A stretch of 64,000 nucleotides of DNA from Diplonema japonicum (GCA_964019335.1 OZ025656.1:494001-558000), one strand, 5' to 3'; positions 52,492 through 63,836 are shown, numbered from the stretch's first letter. Notes: generated by a model not told the origin, from the sequence alone. Made by a program: numbers and translations.

Positions 52492-54363
52492 ATGAAGGGC
52501 CCACTCGCGACAATGTTGGTGGTGGCCACGGGGCTGACCTTTTTTACGATTATGAATTACATGCATATTACCACCGGGCGGAGTGAAGGGGCTAACCCAA
52601 TGTTGATGAAGAAGGTACAGGAGCAGTCGAAGCAACTGGCAGAAATACAAGCCTCACTGTCTCTGCTCGCGGGAGGGAAGTCTGTGAAGAAGCTGCCACA
52701 AGCACAGGAGAGCAGCCACGAGGAAGTGGTGAACCACCACACAGACCACGATGTTGTGCCATATAAGACGGAAGATTGCTTTTGGAACCATCACCCGGGG
52801 ACATCCTTAGGGAACATCCCCGAGATGGGATGGGAACACTGCGGGACAGAAGGCACCCACTGTGCCTGCGAAGGGCGGGTAAAATACGGGCGGAACGAGA
52901 AATGGGTGATAAAGGCCGCCAGTGGAGAGGTCCCGTGCATGACCGGTCATTTTGCTGAAGACCCTGCTCCTGGGTTCGTCAAGGAATGCCAGTGTGAGGT
53001 AACACCTCTCCGCATGGACATGACATTAGAAAAGGCCAAAGCTAGTTGTCAAGAACTCGCCCACCGGTGCAAGGGTGTAACATGTAAAGGTTTGAACACC
53101 AACTGCGGGCCTATGGATGGAGTCCCCTATCTCGATCCAGAACCCGCGCTGCACTCATACACCAAGGACTGCATATCCCTTGACCACAAGCCAGGTGGCG
53201 GCAATGCCGGAAAGCACAAGATAGATGGCGAGCCTACCATCTTCGTGTCGATGGCCGCCTTCCGCGACAGAGACGCGCGATTCACGCTACGCTCCATGTT
53301 CACCAAGGCAAGGGTCCCTAGAAGAATCTTCGTCGGGGTCGTGTGCCAGGTGTACCCGGAAGACCCGCAATGCATTCCCGAACGGTGGGTGAACTGCAGC
53401 ATGGATGCGGGGTTCTGCCCAAGCGATCAGGTAATGATTTTAAAAAGAATAAAATTGAAAAAAAAAAAACAGATTCGTCAACGCAGTTTCCACGCCTCGA
53501 AGGCAGAGGGGCCAACACACGCACGGTCGCTGGCGGCTGCCATGTACAGGGGAGAGGATTTCTTTTTGATGATCGACGCGCACAACAGGTTTGTGCAGGA
53601 CTGGGACATGAAGCTGTTGGAGATGAACAGAAGGTGCGCGTCGAAGAAGTGCGTGCTGTCGCACTACCCGCAAGGGCTGAACAACAGCGATCCCGAGAAC
53701 CCACACCCTTTGGGGACACCGCCAGGGACGCCTTTGGAGGGCTTTGGGACAGTGTCCTACCTATGCGGGTCTGAGTTCCATGAGAGGTCGATCATCAAGA
53801 ACAGCAGGGCGGCGAGCGTACCAGTCTCGTTCGAGCCGAGGCCGCAGCCATACACAGGAGCAGGGCTGCTGTTCGGCCCTGGTAGGATGATCATAGAGGT
53901 ACCGTTCGATCCATTCTTGCCTTTCTTGTGGGATGGGGAAGAGTTTCTGTACAACGCAAGGCTGTGGACATGGGGCTACGACATGTTCTCCCCAAGTGAG
54001 AATATCTTGTTCCATCATTACTACAGAGAAGCCCAGCCGCGAGTCTGGGCTGAAAAAAGCTGGGCCAACGGTAAGGGTTCACCTGCGCAAAACCTCTCCT
54101 ACAAGAGGCTGCAGTACATCCTAGCAGCGCCCATCAAGGGGTCCAACAAAAGACTCGTCCCCGAAAACACAACTGATCATGCCATTATCAGGGGCCTGCC
54201 TAAGTACGGCCTAGGCCCGCATCGCACTATTGATCAGTTCTGGAAGTTTGCTCGTATCAACATTAAGGACCGGTCGGGTGATGCGGCTATGAAAGAACAC
54301 TCGGGGTTCTTCTGCAAATCCTTCAGCCATGCTAAAGGGCCTTATATTGTGCCGGACCCCTGA
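52492..54363 (+). CDS. GlcNAc-transferase family (GT60-like) type II membrane enzyme, one intron
   Basis: A short cytoplasmic end and one signal-anchor helix (about 7-25) give type II Golgi-enzyme topology. After a coiled stem and a cysteine-rich region, the catalytic domain starts at PTIFVSMAAFRDRDARFTLR...RIFVGVVCQVYPEDP, the hallmark of the GlcNAc transferase family (Pfam GlcNAc, Skp1/mucin-type GlcNAc transferases). It continues with FFLMIDAHNRF (metal-binding DxH-type motif) and FLWDGEEFLYNARLWTWGYD. Intron 53431-53472 (GTAATG, A-rich, ACAG, 42 nt) is a multiple of three without stops; spliced protein 609 residues. It probably adds alpha-GlcNAc to proteins in the secretory path; the acceptor is unknown. 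Confidence 0.85.
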   Translation: MKGPLATMLVVATGLTFFTIMNYMHITTGRSEGANPMLMKKVQEQSKQLAEIQASLSLLAGGKSVKKLPQAQESSHEEVVNHHTDHDVVPYKTEDCFWNHHPGTSLGNIPEMGWEHCGTEGTHCACEGRVKYGRNEKWVIKAASGEVPCMTGHFAEDPAPGFVKECQCEVTPLRMDMTLEKAKASCQELAHRCKGVTCKGLNTNCGPMDGVPYLDPEPALHSYTKDCISLDHKPGGGNAGKHKIDGEPTIFVSMAAFRDRDARFTLRSMFTKARVPRRIFVGVVCQVYPEDPQCIPERWVNCSMDAGFCPSDQVMILKRIKLKKKKQIRQRSFHASKAEGPTHARSLAAAMYRGEDFFLMIDAHNRFVQDWDMKLLEMNRRCASKKCVLSHYPQGLNNSDPENPHPLGTPPGTPLEGFGTVSYLCGSEFHERSIIKNSRAASVPVSFEPRPQPYTGAGLLFGPGRMIIEVPFDPFLPFLWDGEEFLYNARLWTWGYDMFSPSENILFHHYYREAQPRVWAEKSWANGKGSPAQNLSYKRLQYILAAPIKGSNKRLVPENTTDHAIIRGLPKYGLGPHRTIDQFWKFARINIKDRSGDAAMKEHSGFFCKSFSHAKGPYIVPDP

Positions 54364-54696
54364 AGAAAAAGAATGAGGAAAACCCAACAAAGAAAAGAGA
54401 GGAACCTTCTTTTCAAGCAAAAGAGAAAAAAGGGAAAAAGAGCTCAATGAAGAAGAAAAGAAAATTGGAAACTTAGTGTCGTGTGTGAGTATAAAAAAAA
54501 AAAAAAAAAAAAAAAAAAGAAAAGAAACCCCCCTCCATGTCTTTGGGTGATGGATGCGGTGCCCTTAGTGTTTTCTTTTTTTTTTCTTTTACTTTGTTTT
54601 CCGTGCCACGTTGTTTATTTCTTCCCCCCCTTTTTTTTTCCAAAAGAAATAACTTTTAAAAGACACAAAAAGAAGAAAAAAAAATAACTGAAACAA
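54364..54696. other. spacer, homopolymer-rich
   Basis: A-rich, with an A-run of about 27 at 54491-54518, then T/C-rich to 54645. No gene seen. Confidence 0.6.
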
Positions 54697-54990
54697 ATGG
54701 CATCCCGTCCTGAGGTAAAACCTGTTGTTGCAGGAGAGGGGAAGGCTGAGCCGAAGGCACCACCCAAGGGAGGTGTGAAGACTCCCACTGTGCCCCCGAG
54801 AGCGACTCAGAAGCCTGTGCCGAAGCCAGTGTCCGCACCTGAGCTTGCTAAACCAGCTCAGAAGCCGCCAGCGTGCGGGACGAAGACTGCTGTGCCTTCT
54901 GGGCCCAAGGGCTCCAAGCCTGTTGTGAACGAGCCCGTGACTCCAGAAAGGTCTGGTGACGCAGCTGACAAGCCCACCGAAACCGAGTGA
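54697..54990 (+). CDS. small disordered Pro/Lys-rich protein
   Basis: 97 residues from the ATG at 54697 (MASRPEVKPVVAGEGKAEPK...). Very rich in Pro, Lys, Ala and Thr, no hydrophobic segment, two cysteines at most. It looks like an intrinsically disordered basic protein such as a chromatin or cytoskeletal tail. Normal codon complexity compared with the flanking homopolymers supports it as a real gene. No family recognised. Confidence 0.55.
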   Translation: MASRPEVKPVVAGEGKAEPKAPPKGGVKTPTVPPRATQKPVPKPVSAPELAKPAQKPPACGTKTAVPSGPKGSKPVVNEPVTPERSGDAADKPTETE

Positions 54991-55572
54991 TCTGTTGGAG
55001 GAGCAACGTTATGAACGAAAAAAAAAAAAAAAAAAATTGAAAAAAAAAAAAAAAACGCAGAATAGTAGTAGAATCTTTTTTTTTTTTTTTCATTCCCCCT
55101 TTTATTCGAGTGAGGAGCCGTTAGCCATAAAAGAAAAATATCGATCTGGTGTGGGAGTTTAAAAAAACAAAAGAGAAAAAAATCAAGAGACTTAAAAAAT
55201 AAAGAAGAACAAGGAGCTTCTTTTTTTTTTTTTTTCTCTTTGATTTAGTCATGCGCCCAGCCCATATGCAGAGGCGGTGACCGCGGTGATCGTTGTAAGA
55301 ATTCCTCTTTTTTTTTTTTTCTTCCATTAAACTTTCAGCGGCTTTTCTATTCCATTCCTGTTTTGCCTTTTATTCCTTTTTTTTCTTTTGGGAAGTTTCG
55401 ACTCGGGCAACGAGCCAAAGTTTTCCTTATTAACATGTTCCCCCGTCGCTCCATTTCCCTAGTTTTTTTTATTCTTCTTCTCTCTTGTTAGAATAGATTA
55501 CTTGTCTTCGCCAGTCTCTTTCTATATTTGTACCCATTGTGTTTTGTACCCTCACACACCTCAGGTGGCAAG
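54991..55572. other. long spacer, no gene seen
   Basis: A-runs at 55018-55055, T-runs at 55078-55090, 55219-55236 and 55308-55320, then C/T-rich sequence ending in ACACACCTCAG at about 55554-55564. That AG is a likely acceptor just before the next ATG at 55573. Confidence 0.55.
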
Positions 55573-57738
55573 ATGTCAAAACCGCCGCCGCCACCACCCT
55601 CCAAGGGGTCAAAGTCGGCTCCGCCGCCGAAGCCAGGAGGGAAAGGTCCACCTCCAGCGTCGCCCCCCGGGAAAGGCAAAGGCCCGCCCCCGGGTAAAGG
55701 TCCCCCTTCTGGGAAGGGTCCAGGAAAGGGACCTCCTCCTGGCAAAGGTCCACCCCCTGGAAAGGGTCCACCTCCTGGGAAAGGTGGCAAAGGGGGCCCG
55801 CCGTCTGGTCCGCCTGGTAAGGGCGGCAAGGGAGGGAAACAGCCACCGCCCTCTCCAAAGGGGAAGCTGCCACCACCGCCCTCGCCTGGGAAGAGCCGAC
55901 CCCCTCCCCCCTCCCCGAAGCCTAGCAAACCGACAACTCCTCCTCCCAGCAACCCGAACTCCAGACCCGCAACTCCCAGAACAGGCGCTACCGGCTTCTC
56001 AACACCTCCAAGCGAAGCGCCCCTACCGCCACAGGACATGAGGTCGAGTCTCGAAGTCATGCTAGCCGATAAGCTGGACCAGGTGCAGAAGCAGATGTCC
56101 GCTTTGCAGACTGACGTAGAGACCCTTAAGGAGAACTCGCCCAAAAAGGACGATGTGATGAGCTTGTCGGCCACAATCCCGAGCCAGTTCGATTTATCGC
56201 AAACACAGCCCACACACCCCAACGTGATAGGCATCGTGGAGAGGGTGTTCCGTGAGCTAGACACGTCTCATATTGGAAAGGTAAGGAAGTCTGAATTCAG
56301 GGCGGCGCTGCTGAACGAACCAGAACTGTTGGGGGCACCTTCTGGACAGCTGCCTGTGCTGCAGGATGTGCTTGGATGCGAGCGGCTTGTGCGAATGCTG
56401 GACATCAACAACGGCCCTCCTTTTGAGATCGATTGGAGTTTTGTCGGGAGCGCGTTTACAACGCAGGGCACAGGGGGCAACTTTGAAACTCAGCTGAAGA
56501 AGGTATTTCAGTCTCTTGACGTGACACAGTCGGGATCAGTCCGTGTACCTAATCTTGTGAGGATCATGGACGAGCTGCACTGCCAGGACGCTGCATGGGT
56601 AACTATGAGCGACGTGCTGCGGGCGTCGCCAAGCAAGTGGGACGTGTCATGGAATGAGCTGTCTGCCATGCTTGCCACGACAAGGTCATCGCCGCAGAGG
56701 GCGTATGGTGGGGCGGGGCTCAAGCCGCGTAGCAAGCTCGATTCAGGTATCGAAGAGCTGATCCACAACCTCAGCTCCGAGAAGCATCGGTACAGGTCTG
56801 TGTCCCCGACGTCGCCTACGGCCATCTCGTTGCCCCCCATGACGCACCCTGTTGTGAACCCGAGCATGTCGCCATCGGCAGCAAAGCGACAGCTGCGCAT
56901 CGACGCCGTGAGCGACAGGGTGAGCGCGTTGAGGGAAACTGCGCAACACGACGGCAGCGACAGGACATCGCGTAACGTGACGCTCACTAAGCGACTCTCC
57001 GTCGTGGACGCAAGGCTTAAGAAGCTGATGGTGTCGAACATCCACAACGAGAAACTGTCAATGTTGGAAGACGAGGTGTGTACAATATCTACCTACACAC
57101 CTTACCCACCACACAGATGTCGAAGCTCGATATGCTGCTGGACGAGGAGGCAAAACACGTACAGAGGAACTCACGACAGATGTTCAACGCAATGGCGCAG
57201 CTACGGGAAGCATTCAGATCCGGTGCAGTGCGAAGGTATACCATGAGTACGCTCTATCATTATCAACAGGGAAATATTAGAAACGGTGGCACCGAGGGTG
57301 TACAGGTACCTGCTACAGTCGGCGGATGGACTGGCTGCGAATATCGAGAAAGAGGAGCCTGTGATGGCGAGGGCACGGGAGGCGTTGGAAAGCGATAAGA
57401 TGGCTTCAACTTTGAAGTCGAAAAATGAGGAGCTGGACAGCATTATACACCAGCACGGCTTAGGCGAGGAGAAACTTACACATGACATTAAGCGAGAGAT
57501 CGAGCTGCTAAATTTGGGTATAGAGGAAGAGCGGTCAAAACGGTATGCTGCAACATGCCTTACAACTCTGTACAGGAAACACATGGAGACAGTCTTTGTC
57601 TCGCTCATGGAGTCCATCATCAGCCGCCTCTACGAGGAGATCAACGATACGTTCAACGAAAGAAAGAACGCCGACGACCGGCTCCACATGCGTCTCGAAA
57701 CCGCACTGCAGGCGATCAGCAACAGGACTGTATTGTAA
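55573..57738 (+). CDS. proline-rich protein with EF-hand-like pair and C-terminal coiled coil, three exons
   Basis: Exons 55573-57075, 57117-57235 and 57270-57738 join to 2,091 nt (696 residues). Introns 57076-57116 (GTGTGT...CACACAG) and 57236-57269 (GTATAC...TCAACAG). N-terminal part (1-155): poly-Pro and tandem PPGKG-type units, formin-like in style but without an FH2 domain. Middle: two helix-loop-helix units (RVFRELDTSHIGKVRKSEF and KVFQSLDVTQSGSVRVPNL) that look like calcium-binding-derived EF-hands with incomplete ligands. C-terminus: long coiled coil (LKSKNEELDSII..., EIELLNLGIEEERSK). Likely a cytoskeletal scaffold; Pro stretches could bind SH3 or profilin. Function not known. Confidence 0.8.
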
Positions 57739-57774
57739 GGAGCAAACCCGCTTCCCCTTTCCAGTTTCCCCCCT

Positions 57775-57888
57775 CTTTTTTTTTTTTTTTTTTTTTTTTT
57801 TACTTGTACAATGTACCCCCCTTCCCCCTCCCTCTTTCTTTTTTTCCTTGCCATGAAACCTTGTTCATTCCAATTCAATCTTTCACAG
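57775..57888 (+). promoter_or_regulatory. putative trans-splice acceptor (T/C tract plus CACAG)
   Basis: A T-run of over 20 at 57778-57801 and further pyrimidine blocks end in TTTCACAG at 57881-57888, 17 bp before the next start codon. Confidence 0.4.
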
Positions 57889-57904
57889 TCCTATGCATTG
57901 AATA

Positions 57905-58939
57905 ATGTCAATGCGACGCCTTATCAGAGGCACTGCGACACACCGTGTGGCATACGGTCAGGACCCGAAAGAATGGGGGGATGTTGGGGTGGCACGGAAC
58001 ATGCTGCAGTGGGTGAATGATAATAGGGATTGGACGAAGCGCAAGCTGCTGCGGAAGTTTGAAGAATTGAAGGAGGGAGACGCCAGGGAACTGAGCTACA
58101 ACACAGTTATGTCAATCTTCGCGAAGCGGGGCCTCGTTCGCGATGTGGAAGCGTGGTACCAGGAAATGAAGGACCGGGGCATACGGGTCACAACCTCCAC
58201 GTTTAACTGCAGGATGTCGGCACACGCACGAACAGGCGATACAGCAGCGCTACAGAAAATCTGGTTGGAGATGGAAGAGCTAAACCTGCAACCATCTGTG
58301 CACAGCTACGAGATAGCAATCAAAACCCACGCCTACTCAGGGGATGAACAGGGGGCCTTCGACGTTTTCAGCGATCTCGACAACCACCCATACCTGGAGG
58401 CCACGTCAGCAATGCGCGGCGCTCTGCTCTCCGCTTGCGTATCGTATGAAAAGCTTCAAAGCGTGTACGAAGCTGCTCCAGACAAAGACGTTATGCTGGA
58501 CAACTACTACGTTTCAGCTCTCAGCAACATGGGGAGATGCACCGAAGCGTGTTCTGTTATGAAGAGCCTGGTCAGCCGCCGGGCACCTATCTACACGCAC
58601 ACCTGGTCGGCATATTTCACTTGTGAAGCTGTCTTTGGCTCTATTCAGCAGATGGAGTACTTCTTAAACCTCCCTGGTTGCGGCGTCCCCACAGTTGCCA
58701 TACGATGCGCCCACAGTGCGCTCCCCCCGTGCGATGCAGAGCTCCTTGTTCGAATGATCCCCGACCCGACCCAAAAGAGGTTCCTTTGTAAGGTCCAGAA
58801 AGAAACATGGTTCATGGAACCTAAAAAGCTCGAACGAGATTACTCCCCTCCACCGGCTGCCGTGAAAGAAGAAGACGACACCCGCAAGAGGAATCAGTTT
58901 GTGAAGCCAGAGAGACTGCCTGATATACCGTATATCTAG
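57905..58939 (+). CDS. pentatricopeptide repeat (PPR) protein
   Basis: 344 residues. Consecutive helix-turn-helix units of about 35 residues with PPR signature, best seen at ELSYNTVMSIFAKRGLVRDVEAWYQEMKDRGIRVTTSTFNCRMSA-type and QPSVHSYEIAIKTHAYSGDEQGAFDVFSDL positions (about 55-165). The basic N-terminus MSMRRLIRGTATHRVAYG suits mitochondrial import. PPR proteins bind single-stranded RNA in organelles. The C-terminal third is less regular and Lys/Glu/Pro-rich. No intron. Confidence 0.8.
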   Translation: MSMRRLIRGTATHRVAYGQDPKEWGDVGVARNMLQWVNDNRDWTKRKLLRKFEELKEGDARELSYNTVMSIFAKRGLVRDVEAWYQEMKDRGIRVTTSTFNCRMSAHARTGDTAALQKIWLEMEELNLQPSVHSYEIAIKTHAYSGDEQGAFDVFSDLDNHPYLEATSAMRGALLSACVSYEKLQSVYEAAPDKDVMLDNYYVSALSNMGRCTEACSVMKSLVSRRAPIYTHTWSAYFTCEAVFGSIQQMEYFLNLPGCGVPTVAIRCAHSALPPCDAELLVRMIPDPTQKRFLCKVQKETWFMEPKKLERDYSPPPAAVKEEDDTRKRNQFVKPERLPDIPYI

Positions 58940-58973
58940 AAGGGTTTTGAAAAAAAGAAAACAAAAACAAAAG

Positions 58974-59528
58974 ATGTCGGAAGAGGAAACCCCGACAGAC
59001 ACGAAGAAGAAGGAACAGTACACTAAGCTGTACAATTTGCTTAGACAGGCCAATGCAAGCAAGTACGTGGCGAAGGATCCTGTACCAGCGAAGATTGAGG
59101 AGGGGCTATACGTAGGGTCGATAGGAAGCACTGCAGATCTTACCGCATTACGAGAGCAAGGGATCACACACATACTGAGCGTGGGGTTTGGACTCAAAAA
59201 CCCACACCCCGACGAGCTGGAGTGGATGGGCGTCAACATTATGGACACAGCGAAGGCTGATCTATGCAAACACGTTGATTCTTGTCATGCTTTCATCGCA
59301 CAAGGCATCTCAAAGGGAGGTGTCTTGATCCACTGCCACCAAGGCAAGTCCCGCTCTGTTTCTATTGTCGCTACATTTCTCATGAAAACCCAAAACCTCA
59401 CACTCGAGCAGGCAATGAGCAAGATAAGAGAGACCCGCCCGCAAGCCGACCCCAATGCCGGGTTCATCGCTCAGCTGCTTAAATACCAACGCATGTTGAA
59501 GAACGAGAGGAAGGGGGTAGAGGAGTAA
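58974..59528 (+). CDS. dual-specificity protein phosphatase
   Basis: 184 residues. The active site HCHQGKSRS has Cys121 and Arg127; the general acid is Asp91 (NIMDTAKADL); EEGLYVGSIGSTAD and GITHILSVG are typical DUSP N-terminal strands. The frame is open upstream only by a TTG, so the ATG at 58974 is used; it lies 35 bp after the PPR stop, a very short spacer for a trans-spliced gene. Small atypical DUSP size, no extra domain. Substrate unknown. Confidence 0.9.
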   Translation: MSEEETPTDTKKKEQYTKLYNLLRQANASKYVAKDPVPAKIEEGLYVGSIGSTADLTALREQGITHILSVGFGLKNPHPDELEWMGVNIMDTAKADLCKHVDSCHAFIAQGISKGGVLIHCHQGKSRSVSIVATFLMKTQNLTLEQAMSKIRETRPQADPNAGFIAQLLKYQRMLKNERKGVEE

Positions 59529-59708
59529 AAGATTGAGATTTGTCTTATAAGAAAAGAAAGAAGAGAAAAAAAAAAAAAAGAAAAAAAAGAAAAAACAGAA
59601 AGGTATTTTCGTTGTGTTCGTGAAAATAAGCTTTGCTTTTCAAATCATGCAAAAAGAAAAAGGAGATGCGTGCTGCGTGCACAGTTATATAAAAGAAGAA
59701 GAAAAAGA

Positions 59709-61204
59709 ATGCGTCGGTCGTTCCTGTTGCGGTCTCAGTTGCATGATTTGAGGTCTAACACAGAAGCGATGAAGGTAGCTGTGAGAAAAGGTATAAAGCC
59801 AACGGGCGACAGAGAACTCGCAGCCATGATTATAGCGAAGTACAAATCGTCAAGCAAGACGATCGAGAATTCCAGAGTAGTGCGGATTGCTATGCGGGAG
59901 ATGATGACAGATGTGAGGGAGAACATCCACATTGCGGGAGTAGAGACGTACACGAAAGCGATTCAGGTTTGTGCCAAGTTCAAGTCCCCTGAGCTTGGAA
60001 GACGTGTATGGGACGAAATGGTAGAGAGAGGCATCAAACCAAAACACCATACATACGTTGCACTGGCAAGCGCGCATGCCAGCGTTGGGCATCTGAGAGA
60101 TGTTGTATCACTGCTGGATGAGACTGGTTACGAAAGCCATGCCGCAAAGGGGACGCTTTTAAGGGCGTACGCGAAGGCCAAACACACAGAAGCCATGATG
60201 AAGTGTTTCCACCATTTCATCAGCGATGGGTTTGTCCTTACTCCGAGGCATGCTGTGGTCATGTTGTCGGGGCAGACTGACCCACGTGAGGCGTGGGGCA
60301 TCCTTATCACTCTGCGTAACTCATACGGCATTGCCCCCAACACCATCATCTGCAACGCTGCGTTGGGGAGCTGCATCAACGGCCCCGACCCGCAAGTAGC
60401 AGAACAAATTGTTTTTTACATGCAAGAAAGGAGGATCAAAAAAGACTCAAGCACATGGAGCACGCTCTGCGCCGTTTACTCGCAAGCATGCAACCTCCAA
60501 AAAGTCGAAGAGACTCTTTCGGTATGCCAGCCATATCACTTATGCAACTGCCGCAGGCACAAGTCGATGCGAACGTGGACCTCAACGCGCACAGTTTCGC
60601 AACATATGTACGCTGTTGCACCAACGTCGCCAAGCTGAAAACTACCACTGCAGAAGAAAAGAAGAGGTTGACAGCCCAGGCAGAAGCGATGTACCACCAA
60701 GGAGTGCACTCAACCAGCTTGCACAGCAGCCACCTGCACACCAACATGCTTGACTTCTACATATCCCAAGACAGTCCTGCAGGGATACGAAAGATGGTAG
60801 AGTTAATGGAGCAGCAGCTGGTGAAGCCTTCCAGAAAGTTCACTGAACAACTAACAGCGTACCGCACTACAGGTGCTGTAGCGCTGGACAGAAAGTTGCA
60901 AGTTGACACGAGCTACCGAACAGACGCAGTCGAGTCGGAGGAGGCGTTAGACGAGGAGATCGTCGTGGCACACAGCAAGGGAGTCAAGCAAAGCCCCAAG
61001 ACAGGCGGACTCTTTGGGGAAGAAACCACATACATCCAACAGGCCATACACCATGGCGACATGAAACTTCGAGCCATTCCAATCGACCCCGACACAAAAG
61101 TCTGGGCTCGAAATACTGATGATTACAATAATTTTAAACAATGGAGTTTGCCCAAGCGGCGGGCTAATACGGCGAAGAACGCAGATGCTTGGAAGACTGT
61201 TTGA
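59709..61204 (+). CDS. PPR-type mitochondrial protein, one intron
   Basis: Exons 59709-60521 and 60557-61204; intron 60522-60556 (GTATGCC...TGCCGCAG, 35 nt). 486 residues. Without splicing the first frame would end at 60638 in unrelated sequence. PPR-like units read VETYTKAIQVCAKFKSPELGRRVWDEMVERGIKPKHHTY and following helices, up to SSTWSTLCAVYSQACNLQKVEETL at the splice. The N-terminus (MRRSFLLRSQLHDLRSN) fits a mitochondrial presequence. The C-terminal 150 residues lose the repeat and are charged; they may bind a partner such as the ribosome. The GTG upstream at 59670 is not used. Confidence 0.75.
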
Positions 61205-61272
61205 AAGCGATATCCAAGCAAGTAGTTTTTATGCAGTGAATTTGCGTTAACCAACACACACAGGTGGCTAAG

Positions 61273-63836
61273 ATGTCGTCTCAGCACTGTGACTGCCAAG
61301 ACGCTACTGTGGGGGAGTTCCTTCTGTCTAGGGGAATCGAACAGGTAGACTCGAAGCAGCTAGCAGCTGGCGAGAGACTTCACACGATATGCCAAGCACA
61401 CCAGTCGAAGAGCCTAGAGGAGAGGGACATGAAGTGGGAAGCGTCGGTAAAAGTGATTGACGAGAAGTGGCACACGATGCAGGAGTCGCTCACGAATGTC
61501 TCCACTACATATCAAAGAGAGTCTCAATTCACCTTGCAGCAGGTGGAGACCTTCAAGCAGGAGGTCCTCGACACCATGGCAAGGGCGGAGAGAGCAAGCA
61601 CCGAAGAGCGCTGTTTGATGGGTGATGAGATCCGAAAGATGCACACGCAGCTGATGGAGGTCAAGGAAGCAGAGATCACTGGGCTGCTGCTGCGCATCGA
61701 GACGCTTCAGCAGAACTTCACAAGTATGCCCTACGCACATAAGCACCATCATTTGTAGGTTCCGAGCAACAAACGAAGGAAGTTACTGAACGCCTGAACT
61801 TGAATTGTGTGGAAACTGATGGCCTCCGTTCAAAGCTTGCGGAAGTTGAAGCCCAAAAAACACAGCTCACTGAGACCTTCGGTCAAGAGCGCTCTAGGAA
61901 CGCGGCGATCGTCGAGCAGCTGAAGGGCGAGTGCCAAATCCTCAGCCGTGCTGTTGCCGAGGCGTCTGAGAGTGTTGAACAGAAGAAAAAGCAGCACTCT
62001 GCTGCAATGCACGAGTTGAACAGCATCGTCACAAAAACGAATGAGGAATTGAACGACTACAAGCATAGCCTCAGGCATGCAGAGTCACTGCGTGACGAGG
62101 CCGATCAGTTGCTTATCTGCAAGACACAGGAAACCAACATCCTGAGGGTGCAGCACGAGTCACATACTATGGATCTGAAGGCACAGCTCGCAGATCTTAA
62201 CAAGCAGCTGAATGCAAGAAACGTAGAGTTAGAAGATGTTGTGGCCGACTGCAAAAGGTACAACGAACAAGGTGAAGCCATGTCCCAAGAGCGATCTGCC
62301 CTGGAGGCTGCTTTAGAAGCAGCGAATACAAACATGAAGGCTGTAAAAGAGGAACACGCGAATGCCTTAGAAACATTGCGTAAAGAGAACGCTGAACTGG
62401 AAAAGGCCAACAGGGAGTGCACCAGTACACTGACGCGAGTGGAAGTAGAGTTGGCGGCAGCACAAGGACAAACTTTAACTCTGACAAAGGAAAACACTAA
62501 GCTTGCGGCTACTATGAGGGACGAGAAAGAAGTCATGAGCAGGCAGATCAATGAGTGCAAGCCGCAACTCGAACAATTGGCCGGCCAACTAGAAATACTC
62601 AAGTCCGCCAAAGAAGCTGAAGAGGCTCGTTATGAGCAGATGAAAACTGACAAATTAATTGCGGAAGAAGCTTTGGCGAAGTGTAGGTTCGAGGGAGGGG
62701 AGCAGCAGAAGGAGGCAAACCTGATGGGAAATAGAATACTTGAACTGGAGCAGCAGGTGCAGGAAAATGAGAAGGAATTCGCCGACTGGCACAAAGAGAA
62801 CCTGGTTGCTCAAAAGAAGGAGGAGGTGAGCGACGCTAAGTTGGAAGAAATCACTCTTTATGCGAGGGAACTGGAGCAGGCAATCGAAACGTGCAAACAG
62901 CAGAACACTGGTCAAGAAGAAATAAATGCGGAACTCGTGACGGAGCTTAAAGGGCTCCGCCTTGAGCTACGTGAGGTCAAAGAGGAGCGCGACGCCCTGA
63001 AGGAGCTTGTGACCATCGGACGCTATGATGCAATGGACAGCTTGCTAAGGACAACTAAGCCTTGCATCACAGAGGAAGAAGCGGAAGAGATGCACAAAGA
63101 GATTGAAGAAGGGAAAACCACAACGCAGATACTGTCGCAGGCTGTAGGACACATGCACGTGAACTGTCTCAAGGCGCAAGAGGTGCTTGAGGGTTTTTTG
63201 GCGTGCCTGCCCGCAGTACCTCCATTAGAAGACATTGACTACTTCAGGTTGGAGGACATTAACGGTCAGTACACAGCGCTGTTGAGGGACACGGTGAGGG
63301 CGCACATTGAAGGAAAGAAAAGGGAGGAAGCATCGCCGCCGCCGCCAGAGAACCCACTGAGCGTCACAAGGGAAGTAAGGGTTGCGAAAGATGTGCAACC
63401 GGAGCCAACGGGGCATGTAGGTAGGGGTGTCGCTCTTACGACACACGCCCCGAGTGCAACTGCCATTACAGTCCCTCCAGAGAGGGACGCACCTTATGCC
63501 CATGCGACAGCATCGTCTTTGTCAACGTTGGCTGCTACCGCAATCGACCCTTCGCCGTCGACCTTCTTGACAAACGTCTCAACGCTCACCGCACCACCTG
63601 AGAAACCAAAACAGCGCTCCTCTGTCCAAGCGCACACCAAATCAGTCAGGACCACAAATGTTAGTAACCAATCTTCAATGAGCAGGGTTTCCACTACCAG
63701 AAAACCTGCTTCACCAAAGCCCCCTATCCCAGCCAACAACTTGGTATGCAAATGCACCATCACCACCTCAACACAGGTCCGCTTCGGAGGGCTCTACTCA
63801 GTCCCCGAGCTCGCAGTGTCGCCAAGAAGAAGGTGA
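61273..63836 (+). CDS. long coiled-coil protein, two or three exons
   Basis: Exon 1 61273-61723, intron 61724-61758 (GTATGCC...TTTGTAG), then open to the TGA at 63834-63836. The join restores FTSSEQQTKEVTERLN and 2,529 nt in frame (842 residues). A further intron at 63744-63776 (GTATGC...ACACAG, 33 nt, no stop) is likely, giving 831. Nearly all of residues 40-580 is heptad-patterned coiled coil rich in Glu, Lys, Gln and Ala, with a Ser/Thr/Pro-rich C-terminus. The AAGAAG|GTGAGC near the stop could be another donor, so the true end may lie beyond the window. Probably cytoskeletal or flagellar; not assigned. Confidence 0.7.
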
